A stretch of DNA of 64,000 bases from Diplodia intermedia (lineage: Eukaryota > Ascomycota > Dothideomycetes > Botryosphaeriales > Botryosphaeriaceae), in NCBI GenBank assembly GCA_021495925.1, contig JAKEKT010000007.1:186001-250000 (forward strand), written 5' to 3'. Within the stretch, counting starts at the first letter, position 1. Each line of letters starts with the position of its first letter. The position numbers were made by a program, and so were the translations under genes. Shown one piece after another: positions 44,919 to 56,668 of this stretch. The notes under the pieces were generated by a model. That model had not been told where the DNA came from, did not search any database, and worked only from the letters and a program-made list of their open reading frames with translations.

Positions 44919-47883
44919 TCAAAGCAGAACGGCGCCGAACACCAGACACATGGCCAGCACCACCCCCTCCACCAGCACAGCCCATCCACTTCCGACCCTC
45001 ACAGCAGCCGCGGCACTGTCCGACTGAGTAGCCGAAGCAGCACCACCCGACGCCGTTCCACTCCCCGTCTCCTCACCGCCGCTCCCGCTCTCACTCGCAG
45101 AAGCCGAGGCACTGCCACCACTTCCCCCGCCCGACGCCGTCCCCGTCTTCGACGCCCCCAACCCGCTCAAAATCAACCCGCCCAACCCCTCCGTCGCCTC
45201 GCCCGTCTCCGTCGCCCTCCCAGTCCCGGTCAACGCCACCGTCCTACTCCCACCCCCACTCCCGCTCCCCTCCACAACAATTGTACTTCCCTCCGCATCC
45301 GTCGTCAACACGACCGTCTGCCCACCGGCCACCACATTCGTCCCAGACGTCAACGCCGTGCCGTCGACCACATATCCAGAAACCGCCACTGCCGCCGACC
45401 CGGACCCGGACCCAGAAACCGCCGTGGCGACCACGACCTCCTGCCCACCGGCCAACGTCGCGACGGCCGTCACGCTCCCAGCCGTCGGAAGCGTCGCCAC
45501 CACCGTCCCTCCACCACCGACGACGACGCTATGCCCCGCCGCATCCGTCGTCAACGTCACGACGACATCGCCCGTCCCATCCGCGGCGGCGATCGTGTTC
45601 GCGCCCGCCGACAGCGTCGCGCCACCCACCACGACGACCTGCGACGCGCCATCCAGCGACGCCGTCGGCCCGCCCGGCAGAACCACCATCGCACCGGAAG
45701 AAGCGGTCTCCGCCACCGCCGTAGGGAGGACGGCGGTGCTGCCGTCCGCGACGACGACGGTGCTGCCGGCGGCGTTGGTCGTGAGGACGACTGTTACCGC
45801 TGCTGTTGCCGCGGAGTTGCCGTTCTCGCCTCCGCCGGCAATGCTAATGGTGTTGGAGCCGGGCTGCAGCGTTTGGCCGCCGACGACGACGTCCGAGGCG
45901 GAGTCGAGGGAGGCGGTGGCGCCGTTGGCGAGCGTGACGGCGGCCTGCGTGCCCCCCGCCACCCCTGCTGCGGAAACCTGGGGAGGCGGCTGGGTGGTGG
46001 GTGGCAAAGCGGCTGTGGTGCCGTCCGCGACGATGACGCTGCTGCCGGCGGCGTTGGTGGTGAGGACCACGGTTGCTGCGGAGTTGCCGTTCTCGCCGAC
46101 GCCGCCGCCGATGCTGACGGTGTTGGAGCCGGGCTGGAGCGTTTGGCCGCCCACGACGACTTCCGAGGCGGAGTTGACGATGGCCGTGGCGCCGTTGGCG
46201 AGCGTGACAGCGGCGGCGGAGGAAGGCTGCTGCACGGGGACGACCTGGAGCGGCGCCGTCGCGGATTGCGGCGGCGCATCTCCCGACGCGTCGGGCGGCG
46301 TTTGCGCGGGGACGACGACGGGGACGGTGCCGATGGTGGCGGTCTGGCCGGCCGAGAGGGTTTGGGAGCCGACGACGATGACGGGGATGGAGGAGGCGGG
46401 GGCGGCGTCGACCGCCGAGTTCTGCTGCTGGGTCGTGGTGGCTGCTGGGATGAATGTCGAGAAGATGGGTTGCGTTTCGCTGCCGATGACGATGCCCGCG
46501 GCCGAGGTGGACGAGCCGTCGGCGTCGGTGGTGGGGATGTTGACGGTTTCGAAGGTCGAGGAGGGGGGCGGCTGGTCGATGATGACGGGTTGGCTGCTGC
46601 CCGCGCCGCCGCCGGCTTCGGATGGAGGGGGGTTGGCTGTCGTGCCGACCGTCTCGGGAGGGCTGGCGTTCGTGGTCTCTTGGTTCCCGGACGGAAGGGC
46701 GGTGTTGGGAGGGGGGGCTTCGGCCGTCGATGCGGGCGAGGGTGGCTTGGTGGTCTGCTGTGCGGGGCTGGTGTCTGCGTCTGTAGCCGGCGGTCGCGTT
46801 GGAGAAGTCGTCTCTTCCGGTTCCGGGGACGTGGTCTCTTCGGGCTCGGGAGAAGTGGTCGGCTTTGGTTCAGTTGTCGGCTTTTCAGTCGTCGGAGAGT
46901 CATCGCCGTCTTCAAATGAAGTCGACGTCTCGGTGACGAACGAAGCGGTCATCAGAGCCTCGGCGGGGGCAGGGTACGTCGGAGTGCTGCATGAAAGGTA
47001 TGCCGCATCCGTCTCGATCGACTTGGGCCAGATTCTGGTATCGTTCTTGACCAGCGTATAGCTACAAAAACCGTTAGCGCCATGCTCTTGGAAATACGTT
47101 GGAGCCCTTACAGGAAGCCATATTGGTCGCCCGAGTCGGCTGGTGGTACGGTACGCTGGAACGTGTCGCCATAAAGAACGGTGGCATATGTGGATGTCTC
47201 GTAGGAGGTGGTTCTCGTTGATTTAGGAACCCAGTCGTAGTCAAAGTCGGTCGAAATGGAGACTGATCCGTTGTCGTAAGTTTCGGTTTTGTACTGAGTC
47301 CTCACGATGGACTGGGTTTCAACAGTGACGGTCTGAGTGGTCGACGCTTTGCCAGTCACAGTCGAGCACACAGACTGGCTCTTCTCGTCCAGAGTGGGCA
47401 GCGTCCCGGACCAAGAGTATCCCGAAGCCCAACTCAGGTAGGGGGTGGGATAGGCGATTGTCGTGGACAGGTCTCCGAAGGTTGTGACTACTGCCTGCGT
47501 TCCCGCGGCATCTGTGGGTGGTAATGTGAAGCCCTCTGGCAGGTCGGCGTACACGATCTTCGTCGACGTTGTGTTCGTCTTTCTGTTGATGACAATGTAC
47601 TTGGTTGCCGCGGTCAGGGTCGTCGAGACATATAGCTTGCTCCAGTACCAATCTTCACAGAATGGTATTAGGAGCAAGCACTCGGCAGCACAGCTTCCAT
47701 TTCCTCCACCACTCGTAGGACTGGGTGTGATTTGGGGGGTTGCCGTGGAGTTCAGGTAGTTTGCTAGTGAAATCAGTCTACGTGGGTAGCGAGGTTATCG
47801 CAGGTCTACATACCAGTAGAACTAACTGCGGATACCAGATTTGGCATATGAGGTAGGATAGACAGTAGCAACAGAGACCTCAT
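44919..47883 (-). CDS. Repetitive GPI-anchored cell-surface protein
   Basis: Three exons: 47814-47883, 47112-47763 and 44919-47061, 954 aa in frame. Signal peptide MRSLLLLSILPHMPNLVSA; N-terminal region with CAAECLLLIPFCEDWYW and a Thr/Tyr-rich beta-prone section; a Thr/Pro/Glu mucin-like stretch with two TTSPEPEE units (about residues 290-330); then four to five degenerate repeats of roughly 75-90 aa (motif VTLANGATA, SEVVVGGQTLQPGSNT, VVLTTNAAGS, VIVADGTTA); a Gly/Ser/Ala-rich stalk; and a C-terminal hydrophobic tail WAVLVEGVVLAMCLVFGAVLL fitting a GPI-attachment signal. Likely an adhesin-like or wall structural protein. No catalytic domain is visible. I do not recognise a named family. Confidence 0.82.
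45300..46400. repeat. Coding tandem repeats in the GPI protein gene
   Basis: The repeats are also similar at DNA level: GAGCCGGGCTGCAGCGTTTG near 45857 and GAGCCGGGCTGGAGCGTTTG near 46127 begin closely matching stretches about 270 bp apart, pointing to recent duplication or conversion between units 2 and 3; the outer units are more diverged. Confidence 0.75.
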
Positions 47884-49595
47884 GATTCTCGTCAAACTTG
47901 CATGTAAACGAACGATCAAGGTGGCAAGACAGTTGATCAAGCGAACGGGAGAAAGATCCACGCCCTTGATGTATATGTCAGTTGCGGCACAGAAGGCCGA
48001 AATTGCAAACCGGCAAGCGAGCGATGGCAAAAGAAATGGTGGCTGACTTGCATCAAGGAACACGACGGGGTTTTATCAATTGTTGCTCCGTTTCGCCCAC
48101 ACTTCCTGGCATGCGCAAGGCACCGACACGATGGCTGGGATCGGCGACGAATCGATGGAGGCCCAGAGGCGTACCTGGTCAAGCGACCGTTGACCATTGG
48201 CGGGCCTGGCACCGGCTCCCGCACAGCCGCCCCAGCTGAACGCCCATAAGCACAGTCTTTACCCTTAGTAGTTAGGTCCGAAAAACGCATTTGCTTGGCA
48301 TGGGGTCCAAAACTCTCGTAGTGCCGATTCTCCGTGTCGGTCAATGGAAATCTGCACTTCGTGTTACTTGCGGGGGACGGGGCCGTCGAGGTTTACAGTT
48401 AGAGGGAGTGGCAACTCCACTTCAGACGGAGCTAGACTCTTCAATGTAAATTGCACTGTCTGCCCCCACTTTCTCCCGCTCCGCACGGCCTCCATAAGCT
48501 GACAACCTTGGCATCTCTTTACACGATAACCTCAATCCTTCTAAAATATACAAAAGTCCCCTGTTCCCTGTCATCAATAGCTTCACTGCATCAATCAGGC
48601 AGCGAGTCGCTGCACACTCAACTCCTCTTCTTACGTTGAATCCTTCCACAACTTTCTTCCGGAGTAGTACCGCGACATATTCCAGGATGATGCAGGTAGC
48701 CTGAGACCAATCGGAAAATAGCCCCTGTTGGCTCGAGCTACCGTGTGCAACCACATCCCTCAACCGGAAGGTTACACGTCGCTCTCGTTCCAAGGCAAGG
48801 AATTTTCAAGAGCCACAGCTGAGGTGACAATGCATCGGTAAAAACGGTGCCATGTCTATTCTGAGTTGCAGATGTGTGGTAGCGCAATAAGGACTCCTCC
48901 GTCGTGGCTCCATCCAGCTGGTTGAGAGCAAAAGTGGGGCCAGTTCAGTAGAATGATTTTACACAGATCTCCGTAAGCCACAGCAACTGTTAGTGATCTA
49001 TATGGGCCAAAGAAATGTTTGGTGGTGGAGACTTCGACGAGTCTACCAAATCCTTCGGTGAAAGCTTAACCTGTCTTCTGCCCCATAGAAGTTACCCGAC
49101 GAAGTTGGTACGCCTTGACTTTCCTGAGTTCGCTAGTTATTTTCCAACTTCCCGGCTTATTCTCTCTTGTACAGGCTGTCGATGGATTTGATGAACAGTT
49201 CGGCCGTTAGCATGATCTGTGCTTTCTTATCTGTGATAAATGTTCCTGCTCATTCCCATTTCTTCTTGGATAGCGGATCGCTTGCTCGCATCATCATATA
49301 TATGTATAGGCAGTCAAAGACAAGCCCCGGGCGTTAACGTGCGCATTTAAAACTTATGTCTACTTCCGGATCTGATATTCAACTACCCATCTCATGTAGA
49401 ATTTTCCTATAAGGCACATGCGGGTGGGCAATTTCTTTTGTCACCCGCTGTGCCTAAATATCCTCCTCCAAAGCATCATCAACTTGATCCATCCCACACC
49501 AATACACATCTACCACGGCAGTTCCGTCCCATCGTGTTGAATAAACCGGCCGTTTAGATTCTTGCGCTCAGCATCATCGATCTGTTCATCCATAG
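47884..49595. other. Intergenic region of 1.7 kb, no gene recognised
   Basis: Promoter of the GPI protein gene on its left and 3' flank of the dehydrogenase on its right. Short frames at 47937-48344 and 48422-48793 (minus) carry no recognisable sequence. 49345-49430 resembles 45-125 of the window. Confidence 0.5.
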
Positions 49596-50610
49596 TCAGA
49601 CAAAACACTCCCCATCCTCGGCGCCCATACTCACCACCGCCAGAAGGCCCCGCACACTCTCCTCCACCGACAACCACTCAAGCTTCAAATCCACCCCCAT
49701 CTGCTCCAAATGCTCGATGGCAAGGTCGCCCATATCCGTCTTGACAGGCCTACACTCTCAAGTCAGCCAGCCAGCCTCTCCCCCCAACACACACACGCAC
49801 ACACCCAAGCCCACATACCCCGGATGCACCGCGCAAACAACCATCTCCTCCCCATTCTCCAACGCCAACCACCTGACCAAAAAATTCGCCATCGCCTTGC
49901 TCGCCCCGTACAACCCGTACCCGGTGGCTCCCCCCATCAACCCGAAGCTCCCCAGATTGCTCGACACGAGGACGAACCGCGGCTTCTTCCACCCATTTCC
50001 CTCTTCCCCTCCTCCATCCCCTTCATCCCCCTTCCCCCTCTCCCTCCCCGCCTCCCCCATCAACCCCGCCGCGCCCCCAAACAGCTCGAACGGGCCATAC
50101 GCATTAACCTCGACGAACCGACGCAACGCGTCCCTGCCACTCCCCCCGGTCCCCCCAGTCCCCCCCGGCACCGCAACCCCCGCCAACCCCCCCGGCACGG
50201 CCCACCCGATCCCGGCATTCGCCACGACCAGGTCGAGCGCGCGGACGTCGGGATGGTCGCGGGCGAGGGACGCAAAGGCCGCGGCGATGGAGGGGGAGGA
50301 GGCGGTGTCCATTTGGAGGAGGATGAGGCGGGAGGATGAGGAGGAATGGGGGGAAGAAGGGAGCGACAGCGCGGTGGGGTGCGTGGGGTCGCGGACGGTG
50401 GCGATGACGGTGTGGTGCGGGCGCGCGAGGAGGGCGGTGGCGAGGCCGCGGCCGATGCCTTTTTTTTTTTGGTGGTGGTTAGTTTTTTGTGTGTGTGTGG
50501 GGTTGTTGCGGGTGGTGGGGTTTGCGGGTGTCGTTTGTGGAGGGATGGAGGGGGAGGGGTTAGGTACCGCGGTTTGCGCCGGTGATGAGGCAGGTGGTGT
50601 TGCGAGACAT
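49596..50610 (-). CDS. Short-chain dehydrogenase/reductase
   Basis: NAD(P)-dependent oxidoreductase of the classical SDR fold, 278 aa. Three exons: 50568-50610, 49819-50458 and 49596-49749, frame intact. The join gives TTCLITGANRGIGRGLATAL, i.e. the TGxxxGIG cofactor motif at about residues 10-17; LVVANAGIG is the NAG motif; LVSSNLGS supplies the catalytic Ser region; YGLYGASKAM gives YxxxK; and HPGPVKTDMG lies in the substrate-binding part. A Gly/Glu/Lys-rich insert precedes the catalytic Ser. Resembles SDRs annotated as carbonyl reductases or fungal pigment/toxin reductases, but the substrate cannot be read from sequence. Intron 1 contains GT and poly-T runs. Confidence 0.9.
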
Positions 50611-51300
50611 GTGGTGGTGATGGAGGAGGTCTGCGGGTGGTTTGGTAATGGTCACCGAACGGGATGAAGAAGAGATGTATGCTTTTAGCCTCCATGATTG
50701 TGGGCATGATGCCTTTTATGCGAGATCATCTGCACGCGAAAAGCGCCAGACAGGCTCTAGATCCCAGCCCTAAAGAAACGATCCTGGGGGAGGAATAGCC
50801 GTTATGAGATACACCGAGAGTCGCCTTCATCACAGCACATACGAATAAGTGGGGATCTTACGGAGGCAGCCCTGATTTCGTAAAGGTTTTCCGGCAAGAG
50901 TGACATTTGTAAATATGTGTAATCCAACCCTTGTATGTTATGACCACGTGCCGACATGGATGCCGATCTGCTTGCAAATTGATTGGCTTTCACGAGGCCG
51001 GACTCCATGTCCTTGCAACATCGCTGCTATCTGCAACTGAATGCTGTCGAATTACTCAAGAAGGAACAGAAACAAGCCCTAACCCCGTAGTCGCGCTTGT
51101 CTTGTTTTGATGGGATGGGATACGAAACCAACACTGCCGATTATGCAAGAGCTACTTGCTATCCAGTGATCACTCTTTTGTGCAGACATCAACATAGGAT
51201 AACAGGGAAAATTCCCTGTCCATCCTCAGCATCGAAGTAAAACTTGCTTTGGCAAGCCGAGTGCCTGTAGTTCCTTGACAAGGAAGCGGCGTACGTCCGC
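50611..51300. other. Intergenic region upstream of the dehydrogenase gene
   Basis: No gene or repeat recognised. Confidence 0.5.
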
Positions 51301-53097
51301 CTAAGAGTAGCCGGCTTCGTCGTGTACCATGGAACACGGGTCGCGCGAGCAACGCTCTCCGACCTTGAACTTGTGGCATAACGCGTAGTAGCATCGGGAG
51401 TTGGTCTTCGTGCATGCTTTACAGGGGAACTTGCCGTCACATGCGTTCCAACGGGCCTTACTGTTACAAGTACCACATACGAGCCTTCGGCGTGGCTGTA
51501 CCTTCAAGTCACGGTCGTCTTCGCGTGCACCAGCGACTGTATCGGGCCCCGAGAAGATTCTACGGGAATCGCTGGCACTGGCATTTTCAGAACGAGCCAG
51601 TGGGTATTGTACGTGTTCAGAGCGCTCGACCTTGTGGATTCCAAGCATAGGCTTGCTTGCCACTGAGCTGTAGCTTGACGGATGGCGCAGGGGTGGCTTG
51701 GAGTGGTCAAAGTCAGCCGGCTCGTCGCCGCGGAGGTGGCGGGCAGGTTCATAGTCAGGGCGGTATGGAGCCCGAGGCGGAGAAGTCCTGCGTTCCCGAG
51801 CATAGCGGTCGGGAGGGCTACGGTCCGGCGACAGGCTCCTGCGGCGGTTGTAGGGTCGCTCAGGTAGCCTATAGTGGCGCGAGTTTTCCTCTGGGTCAAG
51901 ATGATCTGGTTTCTTGAAGATCCTCCAACGGAAAGGCTGGCTATCAGCTGCATGGTTTTCAGCGCGTTGATTACGCTCAAGTGTCTGCTTGACCCGGTCC
52001 TTGTCCTCCCTTCTCTCTGCCTTTTCCTGCTCGAGGCGCCTTTTAAGCTGCTCGAGTTCGGTCTGAAGGTCCTTTACATGCAGTTTCTGCTGCTCGAGTC
52101 GTGTGGCCTGCTTCTCAATCTGTGTGTCCTGCTGCTTGATACGCGTGGTCTGCTGCTCAATCTGTGTGTTTTGCTGCTCGATCTGCGTGGCCTGTTGTTC
52201 GTTCCACGTGGTCTGCTGCTTAATCTGCGTGGCCTGTTGCTCATTCCGCGCTGTCTGTTGCTCGATCTGCTCCTTCTGCAGTTCGATCGTATGGGCTGCT
52301 GGCGCAAGCTGCTGCAGCATCCACCCAAGGTTGCTGTTCTCGGTCTCGAGGTCCTTGACGCGTTTCTGCAGCTGAGCCTCCTTCTCGGGGATCCTCTCGC
52401 TAATTCTCTTGAGGTCGTCGTATACCGACCGGTAATGGATTAAGTCTGCGTTTAGGCGCTTGAGCTCCTCTTCCTGCCTGTCAATGGCATTCTTGAAGTT
52501 GATGACGCTCAGCTGAAGGCGTGGGTCATCGCATGGGACGCTGGCGCGCTTCATCACGATGTCTGCGAGCCTCCAGATTTCGGGTTCGGAGGAAGCAGAT
52601 GCGGGATCCGGATGCGGATCTGCAGGGCGCATGGCATCGTCGGCGGTAACATCCGGTGGCTGGATGGCAGAAACGGTGGTGGTTGAAGCGACCGGATCAG
52701 CTATGGGCGGAAGGCTCCCTTGCGCTGAAGGTTGATGAGGCTCTTCCTCTACTCCGTCCATTGGGTCGGAGGCACTTGTGTTCTGCTCCCGCTGGAGGCG
52801 TTTGTTGTGTTCCAGCCGACGATGGAGGGCACGCTCTACGGCGAGAGCTGTTGAGAAGCAAACGCAGGTATTATCTTTCGCATGCCCAAGGCCGTCAGAT
52901 CTGGGTGACTTACAAGACGTGGCGGGCATGGCCGCGATGTTCGGCAGGATCGGGTGCGTGGGTGATAGGTCGCGCAGGGTCTGCGCGCGAAGAGGTTTTT
53001 GTAGGTCGGCAGGCGCATCGGAGGCAAACAGCTCACGGGTGGCTACCGTACACCTGCCGCCCCGGATACCAACTCTGCCCTTCTCGAGACGAGACAT
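51301..53097 (-). CDS. Coiled-coil protein with C-terminal Cys-rich/CCCH-type zinc finger
   Basis: 576 aa after removal of a 66-nt in-frame intron (52848-52913, GTAAGT...CAACAG); without splicing the frame stays open. Layout: disordered N-terminus; a long coiled coil at about residues 195-380, whose middle is built of near-perfect seven-residue units of the type QIEQQTT; an Arg/Ser/Pro-rich section (RRRSLSPDRSPPDRYARERR) like splicing-factor RS regions; and a Cys-rich end with CGTC, CKAC and CHKFKVGERCSRDPCSMVH, which fits C-x8-C-x4-C-x3-H. CCCH fingers usually bind RNA. I know no named homologue. The start at 53097 (MSRLEKGR) was chosen because sequence upstream looks non-coding. Confidence 0.7.
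   Translation of the reverse strand: MSRLEKGRVGIRGGRCTVATRELFASDAPADLQKPLRAQTLRDLSPTHPILPNIAAMPATSCKSPRSDGLGHAKDNTCVCFSTALAVERALHRRLEHNKRLQREQNTSASDPMDGVEEEPHQPSAQGSLPPIADPVASTTTVSAIQPPDVTADDAMRPADPHPDPASASSEPEIWRLADIVMKRASVPCDDPRLQLSVINFKNAIDRQEEELKRLNADLIHYRSVYDDLKRISERIPEKEAQLQKRVKDLETENSNLGWMLQQLAPAAHTIELQKEQIEQQTARNEQQATQIKQQTTWNEQQATQIEQQNTQIEQQTTRIKQQDTQIEKQATRLEQQKLHVKDLQTELEQLKRRLEQEKAERREDKDRVKQTLERNQRAENHAADSQPFRWRIFKKPDHLDPEENSRHYRLPERPYNRRRSLSPDRSPPDRYARERRTSPPRAPYRPDYEPARHLRGDEPADFDHSKPPLRHPSSYSSVASKPMLGIHKVERSEHVQYPLARSENASASDSRRIFSGPDTVAGAREDDRDLKVQPRRRLVCGTCNSKARWNACDGKFPCKACTKTNSRCYYALCHKFKVGERCSRDPCSMVHDEAGYS
52095..52290. repeat. 21-bp tandem repeats encoding coiled-coil heptads
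   Basis: Repeated units of about 21 bp (CTGCTG..ATCTG.GT pattern on the plus strand) give about nine heptads of the QIEQQTT type in the coiled-coil protein. Confidence 0.75.
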
Positions 53098-53429
53098 TGG
53101 CCATTCACTGTTTCGCTGTTCCAATCCTGCGCCCACGTCTCCATCTTGATCACCTCGTACTAGCACATCCAGACGCTCAGCTTTCAACCCAAAACAACAG
53201 TGGTAACCCATTCAATGAAATTTCAAAGACTGTACGTGTATCCATTGCGGCGCGAGGCCGGCCCGAGATCATTTACGAATGCTGAAGGCAAACATGCAAA
53301 CTCATTATGCTGCAGAGAACCAACAGGTGTGTGCTTGTTTGCACCGAACCCCAAGAAAATACTTTCGAACCAAACAAATAGCAACAGCGCCTTACCAAAA
53401 GACTAGACTCATGGTAAATCATCAGAAGA
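53098..53429. other. Short intergenic region
   Basis: Upstream flank of the coiled-coil gene and 3' flank of the GTPase gene. Nothing recognised. Confidence 0.5.
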
Positions 53430-55492
53430 TCACTTCGCCGCATTTCCATTCTCCTTCTCGCGCTCAGCAGCCGCCTCCGGGTTCAGCGGTTTCTTCGGAT
53501 CGTATCCGACCGCTTTCACGATTCCAAGCCCTTTCGTCCTGCCCTCTCGGAACAATATCCGCTCACCAACCGTAAGATACTCAGGACGCTGGACAAATCG
53601 GAACGCCACCGTTGCACGGTCACCCGTCCTTATGTACGAGCGATCAATGTCAATGATCGCGCACGTTTGTGACACAGGCCCGACATGGAGCATGGCCTGG
53701 TATTTGGTCTTGATGGTGGTCGCGTGCGAGAGAATGAGGACTTCGGCAATGAACTCGCGGTACACCTTCGGAGGAGGGGCCGCCGGGTCGATGCGCGGTA
53801 AGACGACCATACCTTTACGAACGTCCTTCCGCCGTACGTTACGGAGTGCTAGCGATGCAGACTGGCCAGCTGCGCACCCGGGCACCGGTATCCGTTTGCG
53901 CTCGATGGAGCGCACTTTGGTCGTGATGAATTGACCCAGAGAGTCTGGGCCAACCAGTACAGTGTCGCCAGAATGCAATATCCCGCTCTTCACGACGCCA
54001 GAAACAACGGTGCCAACGAAAGGAACCGAGAAAGTGTCGTTGACATGGAACTCAAAGGGCGCGTCCGGATCGTAGTTTCCATGGTGAGGAAGGATGTTCA
54101 AGAATGTACGGACCAGATCCACGCTCTCGCCAGTCACGTTGGAGACCTGGAAGATGGGGCATATCCGCCTGCTGACAAATTGAGCCGCAGTGTTTATGCA
54201 AGTCTCCCGATCCTTAATGAAGATGGGTATTTTCCTCGCTCCAGGAGACTTCAGAATTTTTGTCAGCTGGGTTATGGTCTCCTGCAAGATATTCGGCGGG
54301 CAGATATCGATTTTCGTTATGATGACCATGATTGGCACGTTGAGAGCAACGGCGATTCCGAGATGCTCTCTGGCTCAAATATTAGTTCATGATGAGGCGT
54401 TCATTGTGCGGGATTCTTACTTGCTCATGCCAATCAATCCGTTGTTGGCAGCAACCATCAGCAAGCAGTAGTTTGGCTCGCTGGAAAGCATACCGAAGAC
54501 GGTGGTCCTCAAGTACCTCTCGTGCCCTGCCAAATCAGTGAAGCTAATCACTTTCGCCTGCCAACTGTTAGCGCTCCTCGTACTTCAGTGGTGTGACGCA
54601 GCACATACAGATCTCCTACCAATCTCCTCCCACGACAGTTTCCTGCCGGGGACAGTAGACGAAACCACCTCACCCTTCGTGTCGAACCCCATTATTTCCA
54701 TGCCAACGGAGCTCGTCCTGCCGCTTTCGATCTCGTGCTTGTGGCGGAAGAGGTTGACACGCATCTTTCCGCGGCCGTCATCCAAGCCGCCCTTGACCAA
54801 GACCCCCAGCATGGTGGACTTTCCAGCATCGACATTTCCGACCACCGCTATCCGCGTCTCGATGACGTCGTCGACAGAATCGGGCTTCTTCCGCACGATC
54901 AGCTTGCCCGACACGCTCGTGTTCTTGGCGCCGGGCGACACGTCGACGTCGCCACCGACATTGCGCGTCATCAGCACGCGGTAGTCGGCATTGACATCCG
55001 TCGCCGCCTTCTCGAGCCGCGCGAGGGCAAAGTCCCAGTCCGCTTTGGAGAAGCCCATCGCGTCGCCATTGTCCTCCAGGCCGAGATCGAACAGCGCCTC
55101 TCCATGGCCCTCGAGTAGGCGGGCGCTCAGGTGGTTGGCGAGGGCGGCGACGCTCTCGTCGGCCGTGTCGCCGTTGTCAAGGAGAATGTGCTTGAGGCGC
55201 ACGGCGGCGCCGGACTCGTCGTCGAGGCCGAGCTCGTCGATGATGTCGAGCTCGTCGTGCTCTTCGGTCACGGCGGCATCGGCGGCGAGCGGCTTGCCGC
55301 GGCGGGCCTGCTGCTTCTGGACATACTCGGCGAAGTCGCTGAGGGCCTGCGTGCGCGGACGCGAGGTGCAGCAAGTCAGCGCGGCGGCTTTGGGTTAGGA
55401 GGAAGGATGGAAGGGTGGTGGTGGCGCACCGATTCGCCCTTCCGGCGATCGTGGGCAGGAAGCTGCTGCTTCTCGTGGCGGGTGGTTGGCAT
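53430..55492 (-). CDS. GTPBP1/GTPBP2-like translational GTPase
   Basis: Elongation-factor-like GTPase; animal GTPBP1/2 act in rescue of stalled ribosomes and mRNA turnover, and the fungal role is little known. Four exons: 55430-55492, 54609-55346, 54421-54557 and 53430-54369, 625 aa in frame. Motifs: G1 GNVDAGKST, then SGRTSSVGMEIMGFD, G3 DLAGHERYLRTTVFGM, MVAANNGLIGMSKEHLGIAV, G4 TKID. Beta-barrel domains follow (FSVPFVGTVVSGVVKSGILH; GCAAGQSASLALRNV; VAFRFVQRPEYLTVGERILF). The exon 2/3 join gives EEIGRRS-AKVISFTDLAG and the 3/4 join MSK-EHLG. The first 100 residues are acidic and helical. Head to head with RPA3. Confidence 0.92.
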
Positions 55493-56053
55493 GTTTATTG
55501 AGCTATTACGTCCAAGCGTCGTATTATTCGCGCGGCTATCAGAACAGACCAGGCAAAGTCCATGGAAGAGCAGTTCCTAGTTGCGGTCATTGGAGGAATA
55601 GCTGGGGCGAAGGGTGGTAGGCCGCGCAAGAACAACCAAGTGGGGAGCAGCGAGCTCTGGCAGCCCTGACCGCCTTTATAGGTATCGATAAAGCTCCATG
55701 TATGACGCATCGCCTTGCCGCGGCCAACACCGCGACAGCTGCGCATAGCCACCGCGCTGACTCAATTGCACGGTGTGAGCAAGAAGCCCCACGCTCCCAG
55801 GCAGCAGCCAGCGCTGCACAGTCTCCGGATCTGCTGCAGCGCCCCGTGGCCCGCCTGCGCTGTTGCAAGAGCCGCACGCCGACGCATTGGCCAATCTTGG
55901 ACGATCCGGCCACGAAATTCTGCCTTTCACTTCACGTGTGCGCGCGCGTCGCTGACGCGACTTCCTTCCTACGCGACTACTCATTCTGCCATCCTTTCTC
56001 CCCCGCCACTGCCAGTCAGCCTGCAACCGAGAAAACAGAATACAACAACCAAC
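55493..56053. promoter_or_regulatory. Divergent promoter region of the GTPase gene and RPA3
   Basis: 561 bp separate the two start codons. No specific factor site is claimed; open frames here are not supported. Confidence 0.5.
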
Positions 56054-56668
56054 ATGGCCGAGCAGACGCCCCGTATCACCGCGCCCCTCCTCGAGAAGTT
56101 CACCCACCGTACCGTGCGCATCCTCGGCAAGGTGTCACAGCTGCGCGGCGAGCAGGCTACCATCGATGCCGGCGGATCCATCAACCTGCACTTGAACCGC
56201 GTAAGTCTGCCTCGTCAGGCTGCGCCTCCTTTCGTGGCTCCCGTTCGCTGACGCTGGCCCAGGACTCCCACCTCACTCTGAACAATGCTGTCGAGGTCAT
56301 TGGCAAGGTCAACAGCGACTTGAGCGTGCGCGTCCTCACTTCTACTGACTTCGGCTCCAATATCGGTACGCATCCACATCCTGTTTCTCCTCCTTCGCTT
56401 CCCCCTCTTTCTGTCTGCCTTTTTTGTTCTCCTCTTTCTTCGCGTTGTCTTCTTTCCGCCTCTATGTCCCCCGTCTCCTGTCAGTGATACCATGTCATCT
56501 GTATTCTTTGATTCTGGCAGACATCAGTCTCGCGTTCGGCCCATTATCCTCAACCTTGTCGCGAGCGACCTCATCACTGATACTTCGACTACAACAGACT
56601 TCACTGCCGCCGAAGCAGTCGTCGACGCGACGCATCGCTACAAGGAGATTTTCTACAGTGAAGACTGA
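56054..56668 (+). CDS. RPA3: Replication protein A subunit 3 (RPA14)
   Basis: Smallest subunit of the single-strand DNA-binding RPA trimer, for replication and repair. Three exons: 56054-56200, 56263-56365 and 56598-56668, 106 aa in frame, the normal size. The OB-fold reads APLLEKFTHRTVRILGKVSQ, GSINLHLN, LTLNNAVEVIGKVNSDLSVR, then DFTAAEAVVDATHRYKEIFY and a short acidic end. Intron 2 (232 nt) is long and pyrimidine-rich; the chosen acceptor (CAACAG at 56597) restores STDFGSNIDFTAAEAVV. Confidence 0.93.

Noticed and set aside
45358..47061. 567-codon plus-strand open frame
   Set aside because: Antisense shadow of the repetitive GPI protein gene; its repeats mirror the real frame.
49717..50667. 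316-codon plus-strand open frame
   Set aside because: Antisense to the short-chain dehydrogenase, which has all SDR motifs.
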